NCBI GenBank assembly: GCA_027943245.1
Contig: JANDJZ010000325.1
Span: 1 to 55,172 of the forward strand
Direction: 5' to 3'
Origin: Acanthamoeba sp. SK_2022b
Lineage: Eukaryota; Discosea; Longamoebia; Acanthamoebidae
DNA length: 55,172 bases
Shown: one piece after another, positions 1-13,713 of the stretch
How positions within the stretch are numbered: position 1 is the stretch's first letter
How the letters are laid out: each line of letters begins with the position of its first letter
Position numbers and translations under genes: made by a program
The notes under the pieces: generated by a model
Databases searched by the model: none
The model's input: only the letters and a program-made list of their open reading frames with translations
Told to the model about the DNA's origin: nothing

Positions 1-680
1 AAGGCCTATGTTGCGCTGAAGGAGAACGCTGCTGGTCTTAAGACTGTTCAAGAATCTGTGGAAGCTGCCTCTGATCCCACGCACCCTGACCACTATGGTC
101 GTCATCTAGAGTGGGAAGAGCTCAACACACTTGTGGCGCCTCATGAAGAGGACGTGGTCCAGGTCGTTGAGTGGCTTCAAAGTGCCAGTGTGGAGCATTG
201 GGAGGTCATGGCCTCCCACTCCTGGGTGCGCATCGCCACCACGGCTAACGCCCTCGAGGCGCTGGTCAACTGCCGCGTCAGGGCCTATACGCCCCGCAAG
301 GATTCGCCCAAGACCGAGCGCATTGTCATCCACAGGTGTGAGGAGGACGTCTACGAGATCCCTCGCCACCTTGACCACATTATCGACTTTGTTACGCCTA
401 TTGTTGGTACCACTCTTTGAACATCGCATCAGGCCCTGACGCAAAGGTGATGACAGACACCAGCTGATCATCGCGATATCTGTGTTGTGATTCATTCTCT
501 TCTTAGGTTTCCCCAGGCCCAGTGGTAAGAAGGCCCAGTACAAGGCTCACCTCAGCGCTCCGCTGGACCAGCCCAACGTGACACCAACGCTGCTGCGCAA
601 GATTTATAACATCACCACGCCGCTAGTGAGCCAGGGTGTCAACAACACCCAGGCCGTGTTTGAGACCGAGGGTACGCGTG

Positions 681-745
<65 letters not shown>

Positions 746-2563
746 CTAGCGTGGTACCTCACATATGTGCACCCACAACTGACGCTACGCGTGCGATAGA
801 CTCGTACTCGAACGCCGACTTGCAGGCCTTCTTCCAGGAATACGTCCCGCAGCTGGCCGGCCAGAGGGTCAAGAGAGCGCTCGGCAACCTGCCCAACGAT
901 CCGACCAATCCCGACACCGAGGCCTCGCTCGACATCCAGTACATCATGGCCGTCGGCGCCTTCGCTCCCTCCTACTCCTACAACTACAAGTATGTGCCTT
1001 GAACTCGCCAAAAGCTGCTCGAGCGCTTGCTTGGAGCACCACCAAACGCGTATATATCTTAGATAGCTCACTGATGCCGCGTCTCTAACTCCCGACTCAG
1101 TGATGAGAATGGCGACGAGATCAAGGTGTTCTTCGACTGGGTCAACGACCTCGCCAACGACCCCAAGCCTCCTCTGGTCCACTCTGTGTATCTCCTCCAC
1201 CGTCGTCACCGCCGCGGTTCTTAGCTTTTGAAACTGATGGCTCCTGTTCGTGCTGATAACCGTCTGTTCCTCCCCCCCCCTGACAGCTCGTACGGTGAGT
1301 ACGGTGGTGACTACCCCATCGATGAAGTCATGCGGTACGCCCACGACTCGCTCTTTGCTGCTCTCACTTGTGTGCTATGAGGTTGCCTCGCCTCGCCTCA
1401 CTCGCTATCGCATATTCAGAGTGTCGAACGAGTGGCTGAAGATGGGCGCGCGCGGCCTCACCATTCTCGTGGCCTCTGGCGATGACGGCGTTGGATGCAA
1501 CTTCTGGTGCTCGGCCTTTGAGTTCCCCTATCCTTCGTCGCCCTGGATCACGCTCGTCGGCGCCACGCAAGTCCACCAGGACTCGGGTAAGTTGCGAGCC
1601 CGCATCCACGCTTGTCACGCCCGAGCGTTGGGAGCCTCACCCTTACCCTCCCCCACCATCGCACTGTAGCGGGCACCTTCAGCGAGGTCGGCAGCACCTT
1701 CAGCACGGGCGGCTTCTCAAACGACTTTGGGGTCCCCTCGTGGTACGGCACGCGTGCGCACATGTGTGGAACTGATACAATGAATAAATATAGATAGATA
1801 GATAGATAGATAGATAAATAGATAAAAAAGACTCACGCAACGACATCCACAATAGGCAAGCACCGCAGGTGGCCTACTATCTCAAGAACTGCCCCAACCT
1901 GCCTGCTTCGTCCTACTTCAACGGCAGCGGCAGAGCTCTGCCCGATATCTCTGCTGCTGGTTCGTGTCTCTCATTCCCCCCCCCCCTCTCCACAATCCAT
2001 CAGCCAACACTGAGCATTCGTGTGCGCGCGTACGCTATTGTGCCGTGTGCGTGCGTAGGCGAAAACGTGCAAGTCTTCGTAAGCGGTTCGGTGGAGCCCG
2101 TCGCAGGCACGTCCTGCTCGGCGCCCATCGTGGCCGGAATGGTGTCGCTATGGAACGGCATGCGTCTCCAGGCTGGCAAGTCGTCCATGGGTTTCATCAA
2201 CCCGTTCCTGTACAAGGCTGCCTCGTATGCCTCGGCCTACTACGACGTCACTTCTGGCAACAACGCCGATGGTACGCTTGCTTAGCACGTTTGTTCTCTG
2301 TCTGTGCATCAGCTGCATTGTTCTGACTGTTGTGTTGTGTTACTGTTCACTGCTGCTGGCTGCAGGCTGCTGTCCCGGTTTCAATGCCTTCAAGGGCTGG
2401 GATCCCGGTACGCTCCTGTTTCCAAGAGAGGTGGAGGGCGGCCTGTCTTTCTCAGTAGCTGCTCACGTTTTCGTCCACCGCACACCACACGCAACGCACA
2501 GTGACCGGCCTGGGCACGCCCAACTTCGATTTCCTCACTCAGCTGGTCAAGGAGCTGCCCTAG
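1..2563 (+). CDS. Sedolisin (S53), tripeptidyl-peptidase I-like, 5' end missing
   Basis: Serine-carboxyl peptidase of the sedolisin/TPP1 family, which removes tripeptides from protein N-termini in acidic lysosomal or secreted compartments (family knowledge). The window opens inside the pro-kumamolisin propeptide. Exons, all phase-consistent: 1-406, 507-671, 800-989, 1101-1187, 1287-1334, 1420-1586, 1670-1742, 1856-1959, 2059-2271, 2366-2407, 2502-2563; 518 residues are visible. The catalytic Glu and Asp sit four apart in TEASLDIQYIM (exon 3). The oxyanion Asp is in ASGDDGVGC (exon 6) and the nucleophile Ser in AGTSCSAPIVAG (exon 9). The C-terminal D-P-V-T-G-L-G-T-P segment matches the family calcium site. 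The triad is intact, so it is probably active. The start codon and signal peptide lie upstream of the window. Intron 2 holds a (CA)29 tract and intron 7 a GATA tract. Confidence 0.93.
687..744 (+). repeat. (CA)n microsatellite in sedolisin intron 2
   Basis: An uninterrupted CA dinucleotide run of about 29 units lies 15 nt behind the 5' splice site (donor GTACGC at 672). It reads CA on the sense strand of the host gene. Confidence 0.98.
1788..1824 (+). repeat. (GATA)n tract in sedolisin intron 7
   Basis: A degenerate GATA/AATA tetranucleotide run sits inside an intron (1743-1855) and is AT-rich against the GC-rich exons on either side. Confidence 0.85.
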
Positions 2564-2751
2564 AGCCCCTAGAATCTTGCATTTGGCTGACCTGACCTCA
2601 CCAACGTCATCTCACAAGGTTGCCAAACCTAATTGTCTTGAACGTTTCTTGTTTTCTGGACCTGGCTGTAATCTCTTCACTTCGCAAGAGGGCCACTCTC
2701 TGACCAAGACGGGACAAGCGCTTTATGTGATACCCAGATTAGTGTCGGCAC

Positions 2752-5075
2752 TCAGAGCTGGGTGGTGTCGGGTGTGGAGAAGTCGTCAAGGCTGACGTTG
2801 ATCGCTTCCCTGTCAGCGCGACGCCTGAGCTGTCGCTTGAGTATCACCACGCCCACCACAATGACCACAATGACCAGCCCTATTGCCACTGGCACAGCGA
2901 CCGCAGTGCCGATGATGATGGCTAGCTTGCTGTCACTGTCTTGGCCATCCTTTCTTCCCAGGAGCACACCGACGTCTGTGGTTGGAAGGGTGAGAGACTG
3001 GCGTGGTGGCGTGGTGGCGAGGGATGTGCCGCGGGATGAGTGCGGTATGATCTGGATGGGGTTACCTGGGTCGTATTCAAGCGAGTTGTTGAAGCGGGCA
3101 AAAGAAAGCACCAGCAGAGACAGCTCCACATCTAGTGCGAATTTGACTGCCGCCCTCCCATCGGAGGATTCATTGGTGGCAAGCACCAGGACATCGTCAA
3201 CCGCGACGGCTTGGACCAGCCGCACTTGAGTGGAGTACTGGAAACCATCAGTACTGGGTTCTTGCCCTCGCAGGTCGAACGTCGTGATCCCCTCAGCGTC
3301 CGGCAGTCGATCGAAGCTGGTGAAGGCTGGAGAAATATCAATGCCCACCTCCACTCGATTCGTGCTGGCGTTAAGCCAGGGCCAGTGGAAGAGACGGAGG
3401 GTGAACTTGGTCAAAGAAGGAGTGATGCCGAACGAAAGCTGGTTGCTGGAGATGTTGCCCAAAGATATGGTGCCGTTCTGCGCGAAGGTGAAATACTGTA
3501 ACTCCATCCTTGGCCTATCTGATGCACCAAAGTCCGAACAGGATGAAGCTGAGTCGAACACCAGATCGGTGACGTAGAGGAACGACTGTTGAGCTCCGAA
3601 GGCAGCGGCAGCACTGTCGTTGCTGAGCTCGCTCCACTTCCCTGTTTGTGCTTCGCATGTGAGCACTGGGTTCATAGAGGAGGACGACGACGACGACGAC
3701 GACGACTTACCAGGACAAATGATTGCGGCGAGAAGTGCACTCCTGTTGGCGTCGACCTCAGCAACTCCCCTCACTACTACGCCGACATGGACCTGATTTT
3801 GTCTGGTTGTGCCCATTTCATCTGCGCACAGGCCACCAATTAATTGTGGGTGAGGTACCACGTGTTGGCAGTTAGGGGAAAGATGTACGCACCTGCAGGT
3901 TGGATATCTACTTTAGGTTGGGTCACGTCAAAGCGTAGAAGTGGCATGGCCGTCGTGGCATTCGACACAAGGCCCAATGGCGTTGGTGAGGGCGTGGGCG
4001 ATGGTGAATGAGACTGCGACGGCGATGGCGACGACGACGGCGACCGCGATGGCGACGGCGATAGCGATTGCGAGGGCGATGGAGACGGCGACGGCGACGG
4101 CGAGGCTGTGCGCGACGGCGAGGGCGAGGGCGAAGGCGAGGGCGACGGCGAGGGCGATGGCGAAGCGAACACCAGACCGGTGGTGAGAGAGTACGACGTA
4201 GCGATGCCGGCAAAGGTGAACAGGGAATTGCTGTTGGGTCCGGCCACATAAGATTGCGTGCCGTTCTGAGAGAACCAGCAGCGTACGGTGTTATTTTGGC
4301 GCAGACCGCACGCGTGGTACCAGCCGCACGAAATCGAGGCGAAGAGTTCAGTGGCAGGCGCGACTGGCTGTTGGCTGATTTCCCCCCAGCACACAGCCGT
4401 GCCGTTGGTCAGCACTCCACACGCGAACTCGACCCCTGCGCATGGCACCTGCTGGAACTCCAGGCCAGCAGGAACCGGCGATGGCCCAGAACCGAAGCAC
4501 AGAGCACTGCCGTTCGCTAGAAGACCGCAAATTTGGTCCACGGCAAGGGAAAGCCCAGTGAACTGAAGGTCGTCGGTGGGAAGGGTAGGAACGTAGGAGC
4601 CCCAGCACACAAGAGAGCTGTCGGAGCTGAGGAGGCCACACGAGTAGAAGCGCCCCGACACCACAAGCAGGAACAGGAGTCCAGAAGGGGGCGACGCTTG
4701 GCCGTAGCTGTTATCTCCCCAGCAGACAACCGTGCCGTTGTTGAGGACAGCACACGAGTGTGCTTCTCCCAAACCGAAGCTGGCGAAGTAGTTGGACGAG
4801 GGCGCGAGTGCGGGCGTGGGACTCACTTGATTGAAGGTGTTGTTGCCCCAGCACATGGAAGAGTGATTGCTGCGGAGGGCACAATTGTGCTTCATACCGG
4901 CCCACACGGCTGCGAAGTAGTCACCAACAGGAGGAGAGATCGAGGTAGGATCGCTGTCCCCCCAGACGCTTAGCCGCCAGTCTTGAGCATACGCGAAGAT
5001 GGGGAAAAGCAAGAAGAGAAGAACACAACTAAGGGTTGTGCACAAGGTGATGACGCGTCGGATCGAGAAGGCCAT
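2752..5075 (-). CDS. Secreted RCC1/CRINKLY4-type repeat protein with C-terminal membrane anchor
   Basis: Predicted single-pass surface protein of 735 residues. Exons: 5075-3893, 3821-3711, 3665-2752; an alternative third-exon start at 3641 is also in phase. The ATG at 5075 is preferred over an in-frame upstream ATG at 5252 because it is followed at once by a signal peptide (hydrophobic run ending FAYAQD). Next come about six repeats of the pattern F-x-x-[VSA]-x-x-G-x-x-[HY]-x-C-x-L-x-x-[ND]-G-x-x-x-C-W-G, the RCC1_2/CRINKLY4 propeller type with two Cys per blade. A Ser-Pro linker of about 65 residues follows, then a second ectodomain, one transmembrane helix and a short basic tail. RCC1-type repeats with a signal peptide point to an extracellular propeller, not a Ran exchange factor. 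The ligand is unknown. Confidence 0.8.
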
Positions 5076-5545
5076 CTTTTTTGCCTCAGGAGCAAGAGGA
5101 GAAGAGAGCTGGGCCTTGGGTACAGGAAAGACGTTGGTTGCCGCAACCAACAATATAACAGTTGCTGTTATTAAGCCGATCGAGCTGATTTCGGTGTTTT
5201 GTTTTACAGAAACCAGTCCTGGAAGTGCGTACAACGAAGCTCTTTTCCGCAAGCAACACGTTGTTGAGATCTCAGCAAACCAATCCGTTTTGCCTTCGGG
5301 ACATGTTCCGGCGCTTTTTCATAACAATTTTATTTATTGCCTTGCTCGTTTGCCAAACGCACCGACCACTGAACGGTCCGACCCGATTGATGGACAGTGT
5401 ACCAAGCAAGCACACCAGCTCATGTAACACCACTTCTCCACTTGGCTTATTGGGGTAGAACGCATGATGAGCATAAGTGGAAAATGAGGTTTGTACAAGA
5501 GGCCCCATGGGCCAAACAGTACTCATGTATCAAGAAGTGAGCTCG
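5076..5545. other. Intergenic, no gene seen
   Basis: About 470 bp between the start of the RCC1-repeat gene and the stop of the next minus-strand gene. Open frames here are short and unlike the flanking exons. It probably holds the promoter of the RCC1-repeat gene and the 3' UTR of its upstream neighbour. Confidence 0.6.
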
Positions 5546-6829
5546 TCAATCTCTGCTGGCTGCAGCCTTGATCATGGAACCAAGGAAGCCAGCAGCCCTC
5601 TTCTGGGCGTCCTCATTCTCTGCAAAATCTTTGACCATTTTGCCCACTTTCTTCTGTACTGTCTTGTTTGTGGCTGCGGCTGACACCTTGGAGGCGATCT
5701 TCTCTTGCACTGTGTGCAGCAAAACAAAGAAAGAGAGAGAGAGAGAACACGGAGGAAGCTTAGTGCCAGTTTGCGCGCGTGTTCGCGTGGCGGCACACCT
5801 TTTGGGTTTCGAGCCATCTTGGCCAAGAACGAGTTGTCCGAACTCTCCGCAAAAGCATCGCCCACCATGCTCTGCACTCCCTTGTCCTGGGCAAGCCGTG
5901 CCAACAGAGCTCCTCCCCTAGCACGCGTGGAGCGTTCACGCGCACATCGCCTCCCGGTTAGAAAAGGCCCGGGCGCAGAGAGGGAGAGCCCGCACTTCTC
6001 TTGGATATCCTCGTTCTCCGCAAGCTTGCCTACTCCTTCGCTCACCAGCTTCTTGCTGTCCCGTGGAGCTTGCTCCCTCTTGGAGGCGGGGCGCTGTTCG
6101 GCAGAGGGTGGGGCGGAGCGTGGGGAACGCTCAGCGTGGGTCGTGGTAGCTACCGACACAGATGAGCCGGAGCTAAAGCGAGCCCACCACGACGTCTTTG
6201 CTGGCTGGCTGCTCTCCACCACATCGCTGCTGCTATCGAAGGTCGTAGTACGTCTGGTGGTGGTCGAGGGCAGCTGTGGATTGGAGGAGAAGGAGGAAAA
6301 CGAAAGGGAGGTCGTGTGTGTCGAACTGTCGCTCACGCTCCTCGCGTGCTTGGAGCCGCTTCCGTCGGAGAGCTCGCGTGGCTTTGGTGGCACGTCGATC
6401 AGCTTTTCGTCTGGACCGGTCCCGCCAAGCCACCGGTAAGGAGACGTTTGCCGTCAGGTTGTTCACAAGAGGGGGGAGGGGTGCAACGGAAGAACGAAGG
6501 CACACCTTTGGAGAACGGAAAGCGAAGTCGGACTTTGTTGGTTTTTATGCGCTCGACGGACGTGCCGTTCTCGGTCGTGAAGAGCGTGTATTGGGGCAGC
6601 TCGCCCAGCCAGAACACCAACTGTGCGCCCTCCCCCCCCCCCCAACCAAGCACTTTTTGGTAAGGACTGGTGGCCCTGTTCTCAGCTCCGAAGGAAGTGA
6701 GAAGGGTGGAGAAAGTAGTACACGGCCGCACTCGGCGTGCTGGTCCTCGTCAAACAGAAGAATGCCGTTGGCAACGAGGACCGAGGGGCTTCGCAATAGC
6801 TGCCACTCTCGCTCCAGTCTGCCGTCCAT
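5546..6829 (-). CDS. Unrecognised protein with repeated ENEDxQ helical motifs
   Basis: No known family was recognised. Five phase-consistent exons (6829-6722, 6620-6506, 6410-5996, 5917-5799, 5709-5546) give about 306 residues. The N-terminal third (LLFDEDQ, WLGELPQYTLF, RIKTNKVRLRF) has the alternating hydrophobic pattern of a beta-rich, possibly PH-like fold; this is a guess. The middle is Ser/Thr-rich and probably disordered. The C-terminal third is alpha-helical with two copies of A-E-N-E-D-[IA]-Q-[EK] (KLAENEDIQEK and DFAENEDAQKR) and related segments (LLARLAQDKGVQ, FLAKMARNPKVQEKI), about 30-40 residues apart. The start is uncertain: ATG 6829 is the first good in-frame start of exon 1, but an extra upstream exon between 6830 and 7000 cannot be excluded. 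Confidence 0.6.
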
Positions 6830-7129
6830 CGCGTTGTGGGGTACCTCGCGTTTTTTCTTTTCTTCTTCGGCGTCGGGGCTGCGGCATGTGCTGTGCCAGC
6901 CCCTGGTCGATTTCTCGCCGGATTTCCTTTGCGCCAATCGCCACATTTGCTGGCCACGCACAGGACGTGCAGTGGGCCACTGTGCGGGGGCGCACGTCAC
7001 TCACAAAGCGGGAGTGAGACACCACCCCTCGCCAGCAGACGTTGGCGATCTTGAGAGGAAAATATTGGGGAGGGGTGTGGTAAAACGAAACACTCGGTGG
7101 TCGCTCTTGCGTTGCGGTGAAAAGATGAT

Positions 7130-10130
<3,001 letters not shown>

Positions 10131-10256
10131 GATGACGATGTGAGGAGCGCTGTGTGGAGATGCAAACACACGGCCAACTTGTTGTTGGCAAGCGCCCCAG
10201 GGCCACACAACCAAGCATACCACGAATTTCTCACATTCTCTTAGAACTGACTTTTA

Positions 10257-13200
10257 TTATGGCAAGAGTGGTCGCCTCTCCTCGTCGTACACCCGCTGGG
10301 AGGAGGAAGAAGAGTGAACAGCACAGCAAAAGACTGCTGGCGCCGGGACCAGACGCACGAGGGCGCCCCACAGCAGCGCGAAGGCGCCGATGGCCACGCT
10401 GATGAACCAGTCGTGCATCGACAGGGGCTCGGTGGAGAAGACCGTGCCGCCAAACTCGACGATCAGCACTTGCAGGACGGCCGTCAGGATCAAGATGCCG
10501 ATGAAGATGACGTTGGTGAACAGGTGAGCGAAGACGTTCCACTCATGGTTAGCCTTTCGGCTGTTGATCTCGTTGAAGAGCTGGCAGAAGACGAACGCGT
10601 TGAAGAGCACGGTGTTGCTGTAGATTGAGTCACTCTCGAGACCGAGCAGCACGTCGCCGAGGTAAAGTAGACTGAACATGGTGATGAGCTGGTAGATGGC
10701 CTGCCCGATGATATTGCGCCACATCACCGCAGACACAAGGGGGTAGTTGCGTCCGGCTGGCGGCTGCTCGAGGAGCTTAGGCGTGGGAGCCTCGGTGCCG
10801 AGGGCCAGAGCGGCAAGGGTGTCCATGATCAAGTTGACCCAGAGCAGCTGGATGGCTTTGAGCGGTGTGCCCTTTCCCGAGAGCGCAGCGACGAACGCCA
10901 CGACCAGCGCCACAACGTTGACCTGCCAAAGAGGAAGAGTAAGAAGCCTCTGCTGCTACGCGTGTGTATGGGCTGCTGCTCGGTACCGTGAGCTGGAACT
11001 GAAGGAACTTCTGCACGTTCTCGCGCACGTTGCGACCCCACAGAACGGACTTGACGATGGACGAGAAGTTGTCATCAAGGATGATGATGTCCGACGCCTG
11101 CTTAGCGACGCCGGTGCCCTCGATGCCCATGGCCAGTCCCACGTGGGCCTTGTTCAAGGCCGGCGCATCGTTGGTGCCGTCTCCGGTGACGGCCACCACT
11201 TCGCCCATCTCTTGCAAGCGCTCGACGAGCAACTGCTTATCTAGCGGCGTCGATCGGGCAAGCACTTGCAAGTGCGGCAGCTTCTCAAACATCTCCTGGT
11301 GTGAAAGGTGGCGAAACACCGGGCCCTCCATCACGATGCCGCCCTGCGTCAGGATGCCGCACTGCTTGGCAATACTGCGCGCAGTGTTGCTGTGGTCTCC
11401 GGTGACCATGCGCACGGTGATGCCCGCGCCTTGGCACGACCGAACGGCATCGCGAACATCAGGGCGGAGAGGATCCTCTATGCCGAAGAGTCCAACGAAA
11501 GTGAGATCGCTCTCGACGTCCTCGACGTCGTAAGCGTCCTCCTTGTCCTGGGGGTTCTCCTCCAGATCGCGGTAAGCAAGTGCGATTGTCCGCAGTGCGT
11601 CGTCGGCGAACTGGTCGATTGTTTCCAGGACGGCGCGCTTGGTGATTTCCGTCAGCTCCGCTCGCTCGCCGGTTGCCAGGAGGATGCGAGTGCACAGGCC
11701 TAGCACCATCTCAGGAGCGCCTTTGCAGTGGAGCCGAAGCTCGCCGGCGCTGCGTCCATCGAGCTGCACCACGGTGCTCATGCGCTTGCGATCTGAAGAG
11801 AAGGGCAGCTGCCGCGATACGGGGAGCCTGTCCCGCAGGACCTCGTAGTTGCCTCCCAGGCGGTCGACGAGCGACAGAAGCGAGCATTCGGTCTTGTTGC
11901 CGAGGTAGGTGTAGACGTTGGTCTCCGGGTCTCTCCGCACGTGGGCCTTCGAATTGGTGCTGATACCTTCCCCAAAGAGAAACACACGTGCTGGATGAGA
12001 AAGAGAGCGCGGACGAGAGCAAGCCAACTTCGCTCTCCCCGAACGCAGCAAAACTTGCTCGAACCTTGAATAACGACCTCTCTAACGGCCGGTTGAATGT
12101 CACCAAAGGAGCCTCCGTCGTGGAGTCGACCTCCAAGCCAAGCTCGCATCACGGTCATTCGGTTCTCGGTGAGGGTGCCGGTCTTATCGGTACAGATGGT
12201 GGTCACGCTTCCCATGGTCTCGCAGGCTTGCAGATGGCGCACAAGGTTGTTGTCCCTCATCATCTTGCGCATGGAGTAGGCCAACGAGATGGTCACGGCC
12301 AACGGCAGACCTTCGGGCACGGCAACGACAAGGATTGTCACGGAGACGATGAAGTAGCCGACCCAGTCCTCGAGCATGGTCCAGCTAAAGGACTCGTCGC
12401 CTTGTACAAAGTGGGTCCATGCCCACTGGGCTACGAGGGTGAGGAAGATAATCGTGGCTGAGCTGAGACCGACCCAACCCACGCGTGTCGCCAGTTCCTC
12501 GAGGTCTTCCTGTAGCGGAGTCTGGCTCTCCTCTTGGCTGAGCGCCGCCACAATAAGGCCCCACTAGGGGAGAGAGGGAGGGAGAGAGAGAACGAGAAGA
12601 AGCGTGAGCGCGCGTATAATGCTGTTGGGAGAGTAAATCGTGAACGAACCTGCGAATGAATGCCAACGGCGGTGACCAGCATGCGGACCTCTCCTTCGGC
12701 GACGATACAGCCGGAGAGGAGGAAAGGATCGTCGTCGTCCTTACGAATGGCATCGGACTCACCCGTTACTGAGGACATGTCCAGACGAAGGTTAGCTCCG
12801 GTGAGGTAGAGCCCGTCGGCCGGCACCCGCCCGCCTTGCTCGAGGCATACGATGTCGCCCACCTTGAAAGAATGGGCGCCCAGTAAGCTATTATTATGAC
12901 ATTAAACGCGCGCATATGATTGGCGGGGAGGGCCGTTCTCTCCGGCGCACCACAAGATCAAACACGCGGACTTGTTGAACTTGGCTGTCGCGGAAGACCA
13001 AAACGGTTTCGTTGTCCTTCTCCTGTTCAAGCTTCCTGAACTGCTTGTCCTTGACAAAGTCGTTGGCCGCCGTCACCACCACGACGATGGCCACAGTTCC
13101 GAGAATGGACGCGCCCTCGATCCAGCCGGTAGAACGGGTCTCGCCCTCGTCGGAGTTGGGAATGGCCAGCTTGAGGATGAGCGACACGATGGCGGAGATG

Positions 13201-13511
13201 CACAGCACGATGAGGGTGGCCTCTTGAAGCGCTCGCCACATCAGCTGGAAAAAGGATTTGAACTTCCTCGTGGGGTAGACGTTGCTCCCAAAATGGGCTC
13301 GGCGCTTGGCCAAGTCGCCACTACCATCCCCGTCCTCCAGGTCCCCTCCTCTCGCGGCGGCGGAGGGGGAGATTAGCCCAGTGGCGGAGTTCACTCTCAG
13401 GCCCTTTTGGATGCCAACCACCCCGCCCAGCTGCTCCAGTCGGGACACGCTGCCCCGGTCCTCGAACAGGGCCAGGAGGTCCTCCGGCCGGAATGGGAAG
13501 CTTGCGGCCAT
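10257..13511 (-). CDS. PMCA-type (P2B) Ca2+-transporting ATPase
   Basis: Pumps Ca2+ out of the cytosol using ATP. Exons 13511-12951, 12862-12650, 12563-12065, 11966-10987, 10922-10257, all in phase, give 972 residues. Visible landmarks are the TGES actuator motif (exon 2), PEGLPLA in the fourth helix (about 341-347), the phosphorylation site CTDKTGTLTEN (Asp about 384), MVTGDH and TGDGTNDAPAL in the P domain, and LWVNLIMDTLAALALGTE, the class IIB sixth helix. The start MAASFPFRPEDLL fits the family N-terminus; an in-frame ATG at 13610 would add 33 residues. There is no long calmodulin-binding C-terminal tail as in animal PMCA. The last residues EERRPLLP contain an acidic dileucine pattern, which could target the pump to vacuolar membranes, such as the contractile vacuole (inference). 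Confidence 0.95.
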
Positions 13512-13713
13512 GGCGGTGGTAGGAGCAGTGCGTTGTTTGTCGCGGGCAAAGTGAAATGAAGGAATACATAAACTGCGGCTCTGGAGAAGCCTGCCGGCAG
13601 CCAGCGCCATTGGTTCAGCAGAGCCCGTGCCCGACCACGGCTTCCGGTTCGGCTCAAAACGGGGGCTCCCATTGGCTCAAACATGTTTTGTGTCCTGGCC
13701 TGCTTCCTTTTCG

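Noticed and set aside
604..1344. 246-codon minus-strand frame with a poly-Cys-Val run
   Set aside because: It is antisense to well supported sedolisin exons, and the Cys-Val run is just the translated CA microsatellite.
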